Shown here: positions 1 through 12,300 of the stretch, piece by piece
Layout of the letters: each line of letters starts with the position of its first letter
Position numbering within the stretch: position 1 is the stretch's first letter
Assembly: GCA_033675545.1 (NCBI GenBank)
Contig: JAWDGP010006763.1
Location: 551,001 to 615,000 of the forward strand
DNA: 64,000 bases
Direction: 5' to 3'
Source: Elysia crispata
Taxonomy: Eukaryota; Mollusca; Gastropoda; Plakobranchidae
Notes under the pieces: generated by a model
Told to the model about the DNA's origin: nothing
The model's input: the letters and a program-made list of their open reading frames with translations, nothing else
The model's database searches: none
Translations under genes and position numbers: made by a program

Positions 1-194
1 CCTATTATTGATTCCAAAAGACTATGAAATGGTATTCAACAAATGAAGGCAAAGTTTATTGGTCTTGCACTGAAAATTAAAATTTCATAAGAAATAGTTC
101 TTTGTTATTTGAATGTACGGTCAAGTTTTCAAATAATCATCTGCAAGCACTTTGCAAAAAAACAGAAAAAAGCTTGTTGCAAAACATTCCTTAC
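1..194. other. Start of the next NIPBL intron
   Basis: Intron sequence downstream of exon 34 on the minus strand, AT-rich, with nothing I recognise. Confidence 0.7.
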
Positions 195-330
195 TTGGAC
201 GGGATGAACAAGACCTTGTTTCAAAACTAGGGTAATAACGTTTAGAGCTGTCAATCGCACTTGTGAATTTTCATGGAAAAAAGCTTCCATCAATTCTTTT
301 AAATAGACTTGCATCACTGTACTAGCCATC
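195..330 (-). CDS. NIPBL: NIPBL exon 34 (last in window)
   Basis: Codons 1363-1408. It encodes MASTVMQVYLKELMEAFFHE, then LTALNVITLVLKQGLVHPVQ, parallel to human SSSIMQLYLKQVLEAFFHTQ and ALNVIALTLNQGLIHPVQ. The exon ends in phase 0 at a gtaagg donor (AC at 193-194), so the gene continues to the left of the window. About 500 residues of the human protein follow this point. Confidence 0.97.
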
Positions 331-3300
331 CTGGAAAAAAGATTGGGAAAGATTTGCCAAAGTCGATAAACGTCATGTTAAATAAACAAAGCAATAGCTT
401 TTTTAATTAATGAAGGCTTATAGGCTCACACCTAATTTGAGCCCAGGGCAATATACTACGAAAAAAAAAAAAAAGATGTATGCAAACACTAAGTTACTCA
501 TGAATATTACACACTGCTTCAGGCTACAATAAAAATGAACAACTTAAGCTACCTCCAGATGCACGCTTAAAGATATTCTTATGCTTAAATAGGTTATGAG
601 CAATTGGGCTAAATCACAATGAGACATTTGACACTTGTGATTCAGTATTGGTGAACATGTCACCAGCTTTATAATAATATAATAATAATTGTTTTGGGCA
701 TATCTAGCTAGGAAAGGTTTGTGAAGACAAATTTGGTCAGCCTATAAGGTGTAAGGTAACCAAACACTTGATGTAGCTCTTGTTTAAGAGTTCAGATAAA
801 GCAAAGGTGTGCAGCCATTTCATTTACACTTTGAACAATATTTCAAACAGTATTGAAGCCAATCAACATGAGCCATGGCTTTAAGGAGCTTGTCAACCAG
901 AAGTATTGCTACAGGAGTCCAAATATTTAGAATCTGAAAATTTGAATTCTTTGTTAATTCAAAGTCTACTTGTACTGAATATTTGCAGCCTTCAGTAATA
1001 TATATATGTATTAAAAAAATGGTTTGTCAAGGTTTGATCAAAAGACCTGGTTAAACTATATGGTTAAACTATAAGTCCTCTGTTGTATCAGAAATCTTTG
1101 TTTCTGGCCACAGAGAGAGCAAATGAACTGGTGGTTGAATGTGTGACTGTGTGCGCTTGCTGCTGCTCTATAATAAATGACAGCTTTAAGTTCACAAAAT
1201 GCTTAAGTTCATCCTCTGTCGGATCTTATGGTTTGTTTTGTTTTAGAATGTGCGCCTTTCTTAATTTGGTGATCAGGGATGAGAACTGGACACAAATTTT
1301 TAAATTTGAATTCTTTGTTAATTCAAAGTCTACTTGTACTGAATACTTGCAGCCTTCAGTAATATATATATATATTTAAAAAAATGGTTCGTCAAGGTTT
1401 GATCAAAAGACCTGGTTAAACTATAAGTCCTCTGTTGTATCAGAAATCTTTGTTTCTGGCCACAGAGAGAGCAATAAACTGGTGGTTGAATGTGTGACTG
1501 TATGCGCTTGCTGCTGCTCTATAATAAATGACAGCTTTAAGTTCACAAAATGCTTAAGTTCATCCTCTGTCAGATCTTATGGTTCGTTTTGTTTTAGAAT
1601 GTGCGCCTTTCTTAATTTGGTGATCAGGGATGAGAACTGGACACAAATTTTTTAATGAGCTTTTCGAAATTGGTCAATGCGAGTACTCATTGTAGTAAAC
1701 ATAAAAGCCTATATTCTAGCTTACAGTTACATATTGGGCACTGCTCTCCTCATCTTTATCTTTTCTTAAGACATTTAAGTTAAACATGATCAATATTGAT
1801 TAGGTCTAAAACTTATCCACCAGGCTCCACCAGGTTCTGGGCATGTAAAACGAAAACTAATAATCTAACATTTAGATCTAGATCTAAGTTTTTAATTATT
1901 TGCTTTAGAATGAAAATTGCCTACTTGATCTATAATTATGGTCTCATGTCATGTCCGATTTCGATAGTCAGATCTAGATTTAGATAATGCATCTTGACCA
2001 AAAAGAATATTGTTCGGTCATATTAAATAATATCAGATGAAGAAATAATGATGATCCTTTGTTGGAAATAGCAGTAAGGTCTTGGCATGAAGAGCAAGAA
2101 AATTTTCAGACGAATGTACAATAAAGTAAACAACTCAATGACATCAATATCTTGGATGGTTTTAACTAAAATACAAATCTCAATATTGGACTTCAAAACA
2201 TAAATAAGAATCTAAAAAATACCTGAGTTTATTATATCGCCCAGTTGTATACTTTCACACAAGTTGATACTAGATGACCGAAAAATATTGTATTCATCGT
2301 AGAATTACATTTTCACTGTTTCTTTTTCTGTAAAATTTTAGAGGCGTTCAACCTTTTAGGATAAAATTTTCTGTCTAGTACAAAGACAGGATTTACAGAG
2401 GATCACAAAATATACGGAATTTTCTCTTCCCTGATATTAACAAATCATTAAACCTCATAATCTAGTCTCAATAAGCCTTGGTGCCAAATATTTCAGTCAT
2501 GCACATACTAAGTAGAAGTCTCAAAGGCTCACATGTACTAACCTTTTTAAATAAGTATATTGGACTCTACTTACCCTGATTGAATATCACCCATTTCTTT
2601 AAGATCTTCTTGCTTTGAATGTTTTTTCCCTGTGTCAAAAAACAAAAAGTAGAATTTTTGATAATCCTTTCAAAATTGTTTTCGGACAGAGCTCCCAATC
2701 TGATGCGTGAGTAAAAAAAAATATTTGCCTGAAATTCACATTTTCCTGGTCATGACAAAGATGTTAGGAGAGCGCAGAAGCAACAGCAAACATACCACCA
2801 AAAAAAATATGCAAAACCTCTTGAATAGAAACATGAAAAAAAAATTTTAAAAAAAGAAAAGAAAAAAAAGAAGAGCAAATGCAATCTGAGGAACAGTTCT
2901 GGACAGACTTATCAATGTAGTAAATACTATCAAATGCAAACTCTAAGTATGTTTTGCAAAAATAATCCTTAAACAACAGGCTCAGACAGTACACCTGTTA
3001 AACTTTTAGAAGCATAGCAACAGACCCAGAGAATATATGAGTGGAACATTTAGAGAATTAAACGAGCTCTGGAAGCACAAAAAGGTAAGGCTTCTTTGAC
3101 TACACCAAGGCATTTCACAGAGTATGACATGATGAGATAATCTCACAACTAACACAGTTGAAGTTAGCTTGATAAAATCTACCAGTGAACAAATATTAAT
3201 TATGTACTGGGAAGAGACAGCAGCAATGCCAGTTGATGCGGAGATCAGCTCATTAACAAAAAAAAAAAAAATAAATAAATAAAAAAAATAAAGCTTGCTG

Positions 3301-6300
3301 TGAAACAAGGATATGTGCTTTTATCAGATTTTTTCTATCTCTAGCAAACAGACCTGTAAGCGCCTCTGATCAAAATTGTCTGAAAATTTTTTCATCATAC
3401 CACAACTGTTTTGAACAACTTTTGGCACAAAATAGGATTACTTTTTGTAATCAATTTTTCAACAGATTGAATCATTTTATATACAAATAAATCATTCCAA
3501 ATCCTAAATATGCATCTGATAATTACTTTGAACTTCTAAAACTACATATTAAGATAAGAATTTTTTTTCTGAGCATCAAAATTATCCGATTTCTGACAAT
3601 TGTTGGAAATGTTACATGTCTCAATGAAACAATTTTGTGAAATCTTTAAGGATACCAAGGAATTAAAGTAGGAAGGCACAATATAAATTATTTGAGATAT
3701 GCTGATGACACTGTATTAATTACAGAAAATTAAAGAAGCAAAGGTGCCAACTCTGTGTGAGTGTGTTGTGTGTGGGGGGGGGGATGTGAAATCCAAAATG
3801 TCGATGCCAGAGACAGAGCGAATCAAAAACTTAACTATTCTCAAGCTTTCACAAAGAGTCAAAGAAAATAAAAGGTAACAAAAGGTTTCATATTCACTGT
3901 ATGAAAATACATCCACAGAGACAAACAGTAAAATGAACCATTATCAGCACTGTTGATATTCTCTTATCCATAGATTACCAATTTTAACCTCATATACAGT
4001 TCTTAAAATACAATGACAGGGAGATAAGCAATTATCTTCCTTTACCAGATATTTATAGAAGAAAATAAAAAATGTTCTTATTGAAATAGGATAAACGTAA
4101 GGGGAGGAAAAAATTACCCTTTTTTCTATGATGTATCAAAAACTTTTTTTTTTTTTTTCAATTAAACTGGGGTCCATATTAAAGTTAAAAAAAAAAAAAA
4201 AATCTTTTTACGATTCCAGGTTCAGCCTTTGCATCATAGGGTGGATTTACACAAAAATTATATTATAAATCTAACTTAAAAAACTTGTTTTTCATCTCCT
4301 TTGCCTATATAAAGATCTAGGTCTACAAACTCATTTTCATCCAATTTTTCACCCCTTCCTCATCAATATTGCCTTTTCTTCATTGATAGAAATCCCTAGA
4401 CAATGTTTCTTCTTCAGGTGGTTGATTTGTGAGATTTAGAGCCATGAAGGCTGAACCAGTCATAAAATGAAGAGCCATAATTATAATGAAATGAAAAGTA
4501 GCAATCTGTAAACTAGATCATCTTCAGAAATATGAGAACTCTTTTAAATATCCGTACAGATTAGTTTACAAACATAACTCAATGGTTACGAGGAACATAT
4601 TAAATATGAGGGTCTTGGATTGATTCAGGACGTAATTTTTAATGGTTATGGGCTTTTGGCGAGGATTATCCTCTTCTTAAAAAAATCCAATTTCCAGATT
4701 AATACGGAAATTTGGCATCTCTGAAGAAGACTTGCATTAGTTATTAAACATTGTTGAAGAAGAAAGCAGAAAGAAAGGTTTGAAATTAAACAGCAAAAAG
4801 ACTGAAGTAGTTGTCATCAGTCCAAACAATGAGTGTCAGCAGATCAACCAATTCAAATGCTTTGGGTACTATCATGTAAGGAACGCAAGAACACTGAAAC
4901 TGCATCAAGAATAGTGCAAGCAAAAAAGTTTCCGGACAATGAAATCAATACTAATAAATGAAAACATCTCCATCCAAAGAAGAAGAGCCCTTGAGCGCTA
5001 TATTGAGCCCATTCTGTGACGTATGGATGTGAGGCCTGCACAATTTCAAAACAGTTACAAAAGAAACTGTAAGCAACAGAAATGTTCTTTTGAGATACTA
5101 CAAATCTCATGGACTGCATAGAAATCAAACAAAACGTTACGAGAAGCTGACATAACGAGATTACTCATAAATAGAATACGTAAAAGCTAGGCAATCTTTC
5201 TTTTTTTTGGCCCTGTGTTGAGAAAAGAGAACCTAGAACATTTGTGAGAACTCAAATGGTCAAAGGAAAAGACAGCAGCGCAAAACAGCATGAAAAGATG
5301 TTGGATAGATTACAAAGTGGCTCCATATAGGACGAGTGACAGTTGTACTAAAAGTGATGAGGTACAGAGATGCATGGAAGGTCATGATTACCTATGCTAA
5401 AAAGCCAGGCACCTGATTGAACCCTATTACAACTTTAACATCCTAATAATCACTTAAGCTTTCAAAAGATGACCTTTGAAAATATTGCAAAGCAAAATTT
5501 TATCTCTCACTCTGAGATATTTATTTTCAGTTTGCCTGAAAAACAAAATGAGCACAATTAGTATACAAAATCAGTTAAGTATTGTTTCATATATAGATAT
5601 CAGAAATTACAGAAAAACAACCAATTTTGATTGTCTGAAATCGATGGCACTTACATTCAGCATCAGACTTGCACATTTGCAGCTCCTCCTCCATTAGATA
5701 AACTTGAAGGTTTTTTAAAACCTGAAGAGAAAATTTGACTTTAATCATCACTTGGACCAATGCCAAAAAATTTCTAAACGTTTATTTCTGAGAAAGTTCA
5801 CAGCAGTCAAGAGAGGCTAATGTGTTAATGTATTTAATTCACAACATAATTTAGCATATGTACTGAATACATTATAGTCAGGGTATCTATAACTATTGAT
5901 AGCAATCCAGAAGTAAAATGATCATAGACCTTACTAGTTCTAAATAGTTAATAGTTTCTGAACTATTTGTCTTACACTGAGAATACCTATTTCTAACAAT
6001 ATAGCATGTCAAAATTTACACACAAATCCTGATTAGGAGTTGCAAAAACAGTTAGTGCCTCATTACAGCTAAAAAAAATTATACATGGCAAATTTAGGCA
6101 AAGTTATTTTTTGTTTGAAAACAGAATAAAGGTCTCTGAAAGAGATCTTAAATGAAATCTATCATAATAACCCTTATTCAAACATAGACAGGTGAATATG
6201 GTGGAAAAAATACATCAGACCTGGTTGTGAGGTACAATATAATTGCCTGAAAATTAAGAGTGCTTTGGGTCCAGGGGGTCAGGGGGACAACATCCCCCTG

Positions 6301-9300
6301 AAGCTGAAGCATTTGTATCACAAGTAATGCTCAGCACATTTTCCTAAGATTATATCAAGTTATATTAATAATAATTAACATTAACATTGTCACCTTATCT
6401 TCATCCACACCAATTCCTAAAACCCCCAACTCCTAACATATTTTCCTTGAATTATTCCAATTTATATCAATAATAATTAATTAAGATTTTGTCAGATGAC
6501 ATTTGCCTTTCTTATTATGAAAGTGTAATCTAGCCTACGGTTACAAAAAAAGAAAAAATGCCAAGCCCGGTTTTGACAGTTTTCTTTCATAATCCGAGAG
6601 GTAATCCCCTTTCCAATCCTTTTCTTCTAGGCCCTGCCATTGAAACTTGTTTCTAATTTCATGAGAACTTGACACAAAATTTTTTATTGAACTTTTTGAA
6701 ACCTGTAAATGCGAGCAAAGCAAGCAGGACATTCTCTTCTCGTTCCCTAAAACTGAAAACAAAAATTTGATTGTACAAAGAATCATGATTGTGGCGCAAT
6801 TTTTTAACATTTTTTTTTTTTAACCAATTTAGCTCATTATTTTTTTTCTGTGTCCAGATTAGGAGTTTGAAAGACCTGAAGTCCAGATAAAGCTGTGCCC
6901 TTTAAATGTTACTGCTTTCTGTGTTTCGCTTGCTGAACGGAGGCACCATAAAGGTTTACTCATCAGGGTATACATAATTGGAGGCCTATATTCTAGTTTA
7001 CATATTGAGCACTGCTACCCTTATATTTATATTTTCTTAAATCGTTTGAGCTGAATATGAGTAATAATAATATCTATCAGGTCTTAAACTCATTAGGCTC
7101 CCCACCTCGTGTCAAAAGAAATACATGTATATCAATGTAGCATTTAGATTTATATTTATATTTACTTGATTTGACATGAAAATCACCTTAAAAATGTATT
7201 ATAGTCTCATGTCATGTCATGCCTGATTTTGATTATTAGATCTATAATTTCCCATCGATCTTAATAATCGACTAGATCTAGATTTAAATTTAAATAGTGT
7301 ATCTTGACCAAAAAAAAATTCTGATTAATCGTCTTAACATTTGTATTTATGTATCAAAATTCAGATGAAGAAAGAATAATCCTTTGTTGGAAATGATGTC
7401 GAGGTCAGGTAGATGGAGAGAATGAAGTTTTTTTCTGACAATGAAGTAATCAACACTAAGGCATCAATATCTTGGATGGTCCAACTATAATATAATTCTA
7501 GACATAAAAAAATACTAATGGAAAATACATGATATTGATATACTGTATCGCCCAGTTTTATACTTTCACACAAAGTTACAGAAAAATATTGTACTAATCC
7601 TAAAATTATGTTTTCACTATTTGTTTTTCAGTAAAATTTTGCTTAAGTTCAACTGCAGACCTGCCACTCTCCAGGGAAAGAAAATCTGAATGATTGTGTC
7701 AAAAAAATCTGAATCTGCCAAAAAAAATCTGAATGACTCACTTTATTTTTGCCCTCTACAGCATCCATTACAAAACACATAATGAGGTCTTTGGTGAATG
7801 TTCATTCATCCGTTTAGCTCTGAACTCTCATAAAAACTAGTTTTCTTAGTTTGTAATTCTTGAATGTGAAAAATTCTAAATAATTGTAAGAAACTAAGAT
7901 CTTTTTTCCATACCTCTTTCAGTTGAAATCAAGTACTCTATGCTTTACAATACTTTAAAGTGACTCAATAAATTGGATGGCATTGGCATTATGCAGCATT
8001 TCATGAATTCACAAAGAGCAGAGCTGCCAACCTAGTTCCTGTGGGAAGTGTACATGACATCAAAGGCTTATTGTTAACTATGAAAAGAATCAGAGAGAGC
8101 ACTGCCTACAAGATGAGTAGCATAAGCACTGACATTGCCTCCTCATGATCACTGAAATTTGAGTACATGTACTCCTTACTGAAAGGGCTAAAAATGACAT
8201 ATTTGACGCTCTTTCCTGATTTTAGATAATTTTTCTTCATGGTGTATAGGCCTTTCTCACACTTGACTCAGAAAAATTAAAAATCCTATGAATTTTGCTG
8301 GATCAAACTGTTGAAAACAAAACCAGGTATTTCATGGGGAGCAAATCGACAATTAGCTGGAAAGTTGTAATATTTTATTTCATAAATAATCTAAAGATCG
8401 TAATCCACTCTATTGTTCAATCACTTCATTAAGAAAAAGGTCAATTTAAGTACAAAAGGTACGCTGTGACGTTGAGACTAGTTAAGCATGATGTAGCATG
8501 TAACTTAGATCTAGATCTAGAATCTAGATCTTAATTCTACGTTAGATAAAATTATCAAAATCATAGATCTTGTGCAGATTGTAAAGTTTGCATTCGAATA
8601 AAACTTCTTAAGCCTATTATCAGATCTAGATTATAATTTTCACAGACCTACAATTACTGAGTCTTGAGTCTTTTCATCTTGATTTACTCTAGCTCTATTT
8701 AGAATTTCTCAATCAATCTTGATAGCTAACAAGATTTATATGAAAATAGCGCTGTCCTGAAGTAGAAATTACTCTTAGAAGATAAAATAAGAATAATCCT
8801 TCATTGAAAATAACGTCGAAGTCTGGAAGGCAGCACAGACGAATAAATGCGCAAGTAAACAACTCAGCAGAATCAATATTTGGGATGGTTACAACTAAAA
8901 TATTAATATCAATTTTGATACCACATTTGATAATACGTAATTAAAAAAAACAATATCGATATAATATAACTATATCGTCCGTATTTTTTCTTTTGTGCAA
9001 GCTGTCTGTCGATCTTGTAAGTCTAATTTTAAAAAAAAAACTGAAAATGTTTTGTGGAGGTGAAAACTTAGTTTGGTAAAAAAAAAAATCGGATTATTTC
9101 CTAAATATTAGGAAAATTGGAAACGGACCAAATTTGCATAAAAAAATCGGAATGATTCCGATTTAATCGGTATGAATGGAAGGTCTGCAACTTGGAAGGT
9201 ACACTGTTACTGATAAAAGTTTCCGTTTAACACAGGGATAGGGTTTATGGAGGATCATAATGACTGTTCAAAATATACAGAATTCCGTAAATTTACGGAA

Positions 9301-12300
9301 AATTCTCTTCCCTGTAGGTTGACCATGCGTTCAACGGACTGTTCAGTCATCATCATGATCATGAAATCAGATCTAGATCTAGATACTTATCTTCTAATGA
9401 CATCTTTATCTTCACAAATCTACATGTATATTTCAATACTGTAGAAACTGGAACTACCCATAGATAATTAGAAAGAAGAATCTTCTCACTTGGTCTTTGC
9501 CTTTGCCAATTTATTTTTTTCATTTCTACTTCAATTCAGGCAATCATCACCGGAATGTCCGCTTTGGCTGACGGCATTCATAAATCGTAAATTAGGCAGA
9601 ATTTAGGCTTCGCCATAATGCTGCAGGCAATAACTGATTCACACCCACTCCACTTTAAGTACCTTATTAGCCTTTAGAAGGAAAATTTCGTCATTTTATG
9701 CTTGCCTCAAATCAGGCAATTGCCTGAAAACATCCAGGTCTAATACAAGTTTTTAATCCTTCATTTTCGTCAGTCTTTTGTAAAAAGTAAATGGAATGAG
9801 GCATAGAACTGACTTTGCAGCCTATAAAAGTTTGATAAGCACCTTCTCTACTTTACAAACAATTCCAGGAAATTAAACTCAATTTAACCAATGGAGTAAA
9901 TATTACAATACTTTGTTTTATTGTGGCAATCTCATGTAATCCACTATATGCTATAATGTATATATAAATTAATTTTTGCTTGTTTCTGGAAATTCAAATC
10001 ACTATAGTGACTAATTTTCAAAAAATTTCAGATAAACAATTCTGAAAATTATAAGGTTTCAAAAACCAAATGTTGTGCGAGGAAAGAGATCATACCTGAC
10101 ATCTAAGTTTGATAGACGCTAAACTGTCAGTCAAAAGACGTGTGTACAGATCTTTCAACCTTGGTCCCAACATAAAGGTATAATGCCTGCATGCAAAAAA
10201 TCCTGGGGAAATCAAGATTATTGTGTTGAAGACAAGTTTATCTTGAGCAGTTAAAAAATATCATGTATTCAGAATCGCCCATTACATCTCTATGACAAAT
10301 CAAAATTTACACAAAAAAAAAAAAAAAAAAACCTAATGTGTAAAATTTGGAGCGTTTAAAACTATAAGGTCCGACAAAGCAATAGGTTATTCAACTTTTT
10401 TTCTTTTAGAGAATAAATTCTCACAGAGCAGCTTTCAAGAATGACAGTAGCATAGCTTCACGGATGCCTTATTACCCAAATGATCCTAAGAATAGATTTT
10501 TTTTTTTCAAATCAGCTTGAGTTTTAATATAACAACATAAGGAATTTACAAATAAGTGAGAGTAATTATAAAGTCTTAGAAGCTTGAGATACAAAGTGAT
10601 TATTTAAAAATTTTCCTCCGAGCCTCCAAGCCAAAAAATTTAGTCAAACATCAAAGGCAAGTGCATTCAATTGCAGTGGGAACTGATCAAAGCTGATCCA
10701 ATTGCCTTGCTACTGTAGACATTTTAGTTTGGCATTAAACTTTCATCAAAACATTTCTGAATGTTTCAATATGTTATCACCAAAAAAAGGAAAGCTACAA
10801 GGTCATTTTGCATTTTTGGCAAACAAGCAAGAGAAAAAATAGTTTTTTAAAACAATGTCCAACCACTTTTGCATTAGAAAGGTATCTACTTTCTATTATA
10901 AAAACATTACCATGAAGGTTGCTATAGTGACACATAAATTTTCTAGTGCATCAGATACGGCCAAAAGAATAAAAATGAGACAAATGCTTAAATAATTTTG
11001 TCGAATAATAGAAAATCAAATTTAGCTTCCACTAGATGGGTAATTTAAAGTTATAAGGAATGCACTAAGCACAAAAATCAATGAAATACATGTGATAATC
11101 CCTGAGCAAGCTGCCTTTTTTCACTTTTCTCCTGGTGAAGTTGAGTCTAAGTGGTATTGCAGATAAAATGTTTTGTTATACCACAAAAAAATCTACAAAC
11201 TCAGTCTCAAGAGGAAATATTGACAGACAGTTCAACACAAGGCTAGGATTGAAAATAGATAAGGATATAAGGCACAATATAATTGCCTAAAAATTAAGAA
11301 TGCATTGGGTCCCCTGAAGCTGAACGATTTTTATCACAAGTAATGGCGAAAATCTTGTCTCCAGGCACATTTTCCTGCAATTAAATCAATGAATGTTAAC
11401 AAACATGAACTTTCTGTGGTTGGGTTCTATTCTCCAGACTAGTAGCTGCTTGAAATAAGTAAAGCTTGTGTGTTTTTCATTGCCTTTACATCCTTTATGA
11501 TCCTCACTTTGTACATGTTTTGCCACGACACAATAATATAGCCTTTGGCCGCAAAAACAAGAAAAACGCCAAGCCCAATATGATCGTTTTCTTACCTAAT
11601 CCAAGAGGTAATCCCCATTGCAATCCTTTTCTTCTAAAAACTGCCATTGAAACTTCTTATAATGGTATCTTTATCTGTCTTCACAGATCTAGAACCATAT
11701 TTAACCACTGTGGAAGGTGGAACTACACCTAGACTTACATGCTATTAGAAGAATCTTGGCCCCACTTGGCCTATGCCAAGAAGTCGTCACAATGCATTTT
11801 TTAAATTATTACTTAAAGCTACATTCAGGCAATAATTGCGGGAATATCGTCTTTGAATACTGACACCTACAAATCGTAAGATGAGCTGATTTCAGGCTCG
11901 GTAAAAAGCTGGCAATCGATTCCCAGCGAAATGGAGAGTTAATGGCCTTTAGCAGGAAAATTCCCCCACTGTACAATTGCCTGGAAACATCCAGGTCTAT
12001 AAAAGGAAAAATCCAGCCTGTCAGCAAAGTGTCTTTCCCTTGTAACAACTGATTTCCTTTACCCCTCAACAAAAATGTAATAACATAAACATGTAATCTA
12101 AAAGACAAAATGAACAGGATTTTGAAATAAAAAAATATTTATACTTTGATAAACACAGGAAAAATTCTCCGCCATAGCTCATTGAAAAACTTCAAACAAA
12201 TGAATAATGACGCCACTAAATGTGACGTTTTGCAGCAGGGACATTTTCATTTAATGTAATTTTCCTAAAGAAAGCTTGAAATTTCCACTTTTTAAATTGC

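Larger units (their letters stand above)
3632..5415 (+). mobile_element. Broken non-LTR retrotransposon (LINE) reverse-transcriptase fragment
   Basis: On the plus strand 3659-3730 encodes GIKVGRHNINYLRYADDTVL then ITEN, containing the YADD reverse-transcriptase active-site motif. From about 4724 the frame resumes as a LINE-type sequence (LLNIVEEESRKKGLKLNSKK, then RRRALERYIEPIL) and runs to the C-terminal part of the RT protein near 5415. About 950 bp of other sequence separate the halves: a family W repeat and a tRNA-like SINE. The endonuclease and 5' part are absent, and stops are present in the second half, for example in codon 4736-4738. It looks RTE- or CR1-like. The clade is not certain. 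Confidence 0.8.
6215..9741. mobile_element. DNA transposon family Z copy 1, outer member of a three-deep nest
   Basis: The ends are inverted: TCAGACCTGG on the left and, reversed, AGACCTGGATG on the right. They are flanked by the 6-bp direct repeat AATACA (6209-6214 and 9742-9747). Its own sequence is 6215-6656 and about 9390-9741. The same two halves lie side by side at 11274-11998. Between them sits element X copy 2 with element Y inside. Non-autonomous, with no transposase seen. It carries a G-run/C-run hairpin at 6268-6300. Confidence 0.7.

Noticed and set aside
1083-1379. 98-codon plus-strand ORF
   Set aside because: It lies across the tandem duplication, has low-complexity and random composition, and matches nothing.
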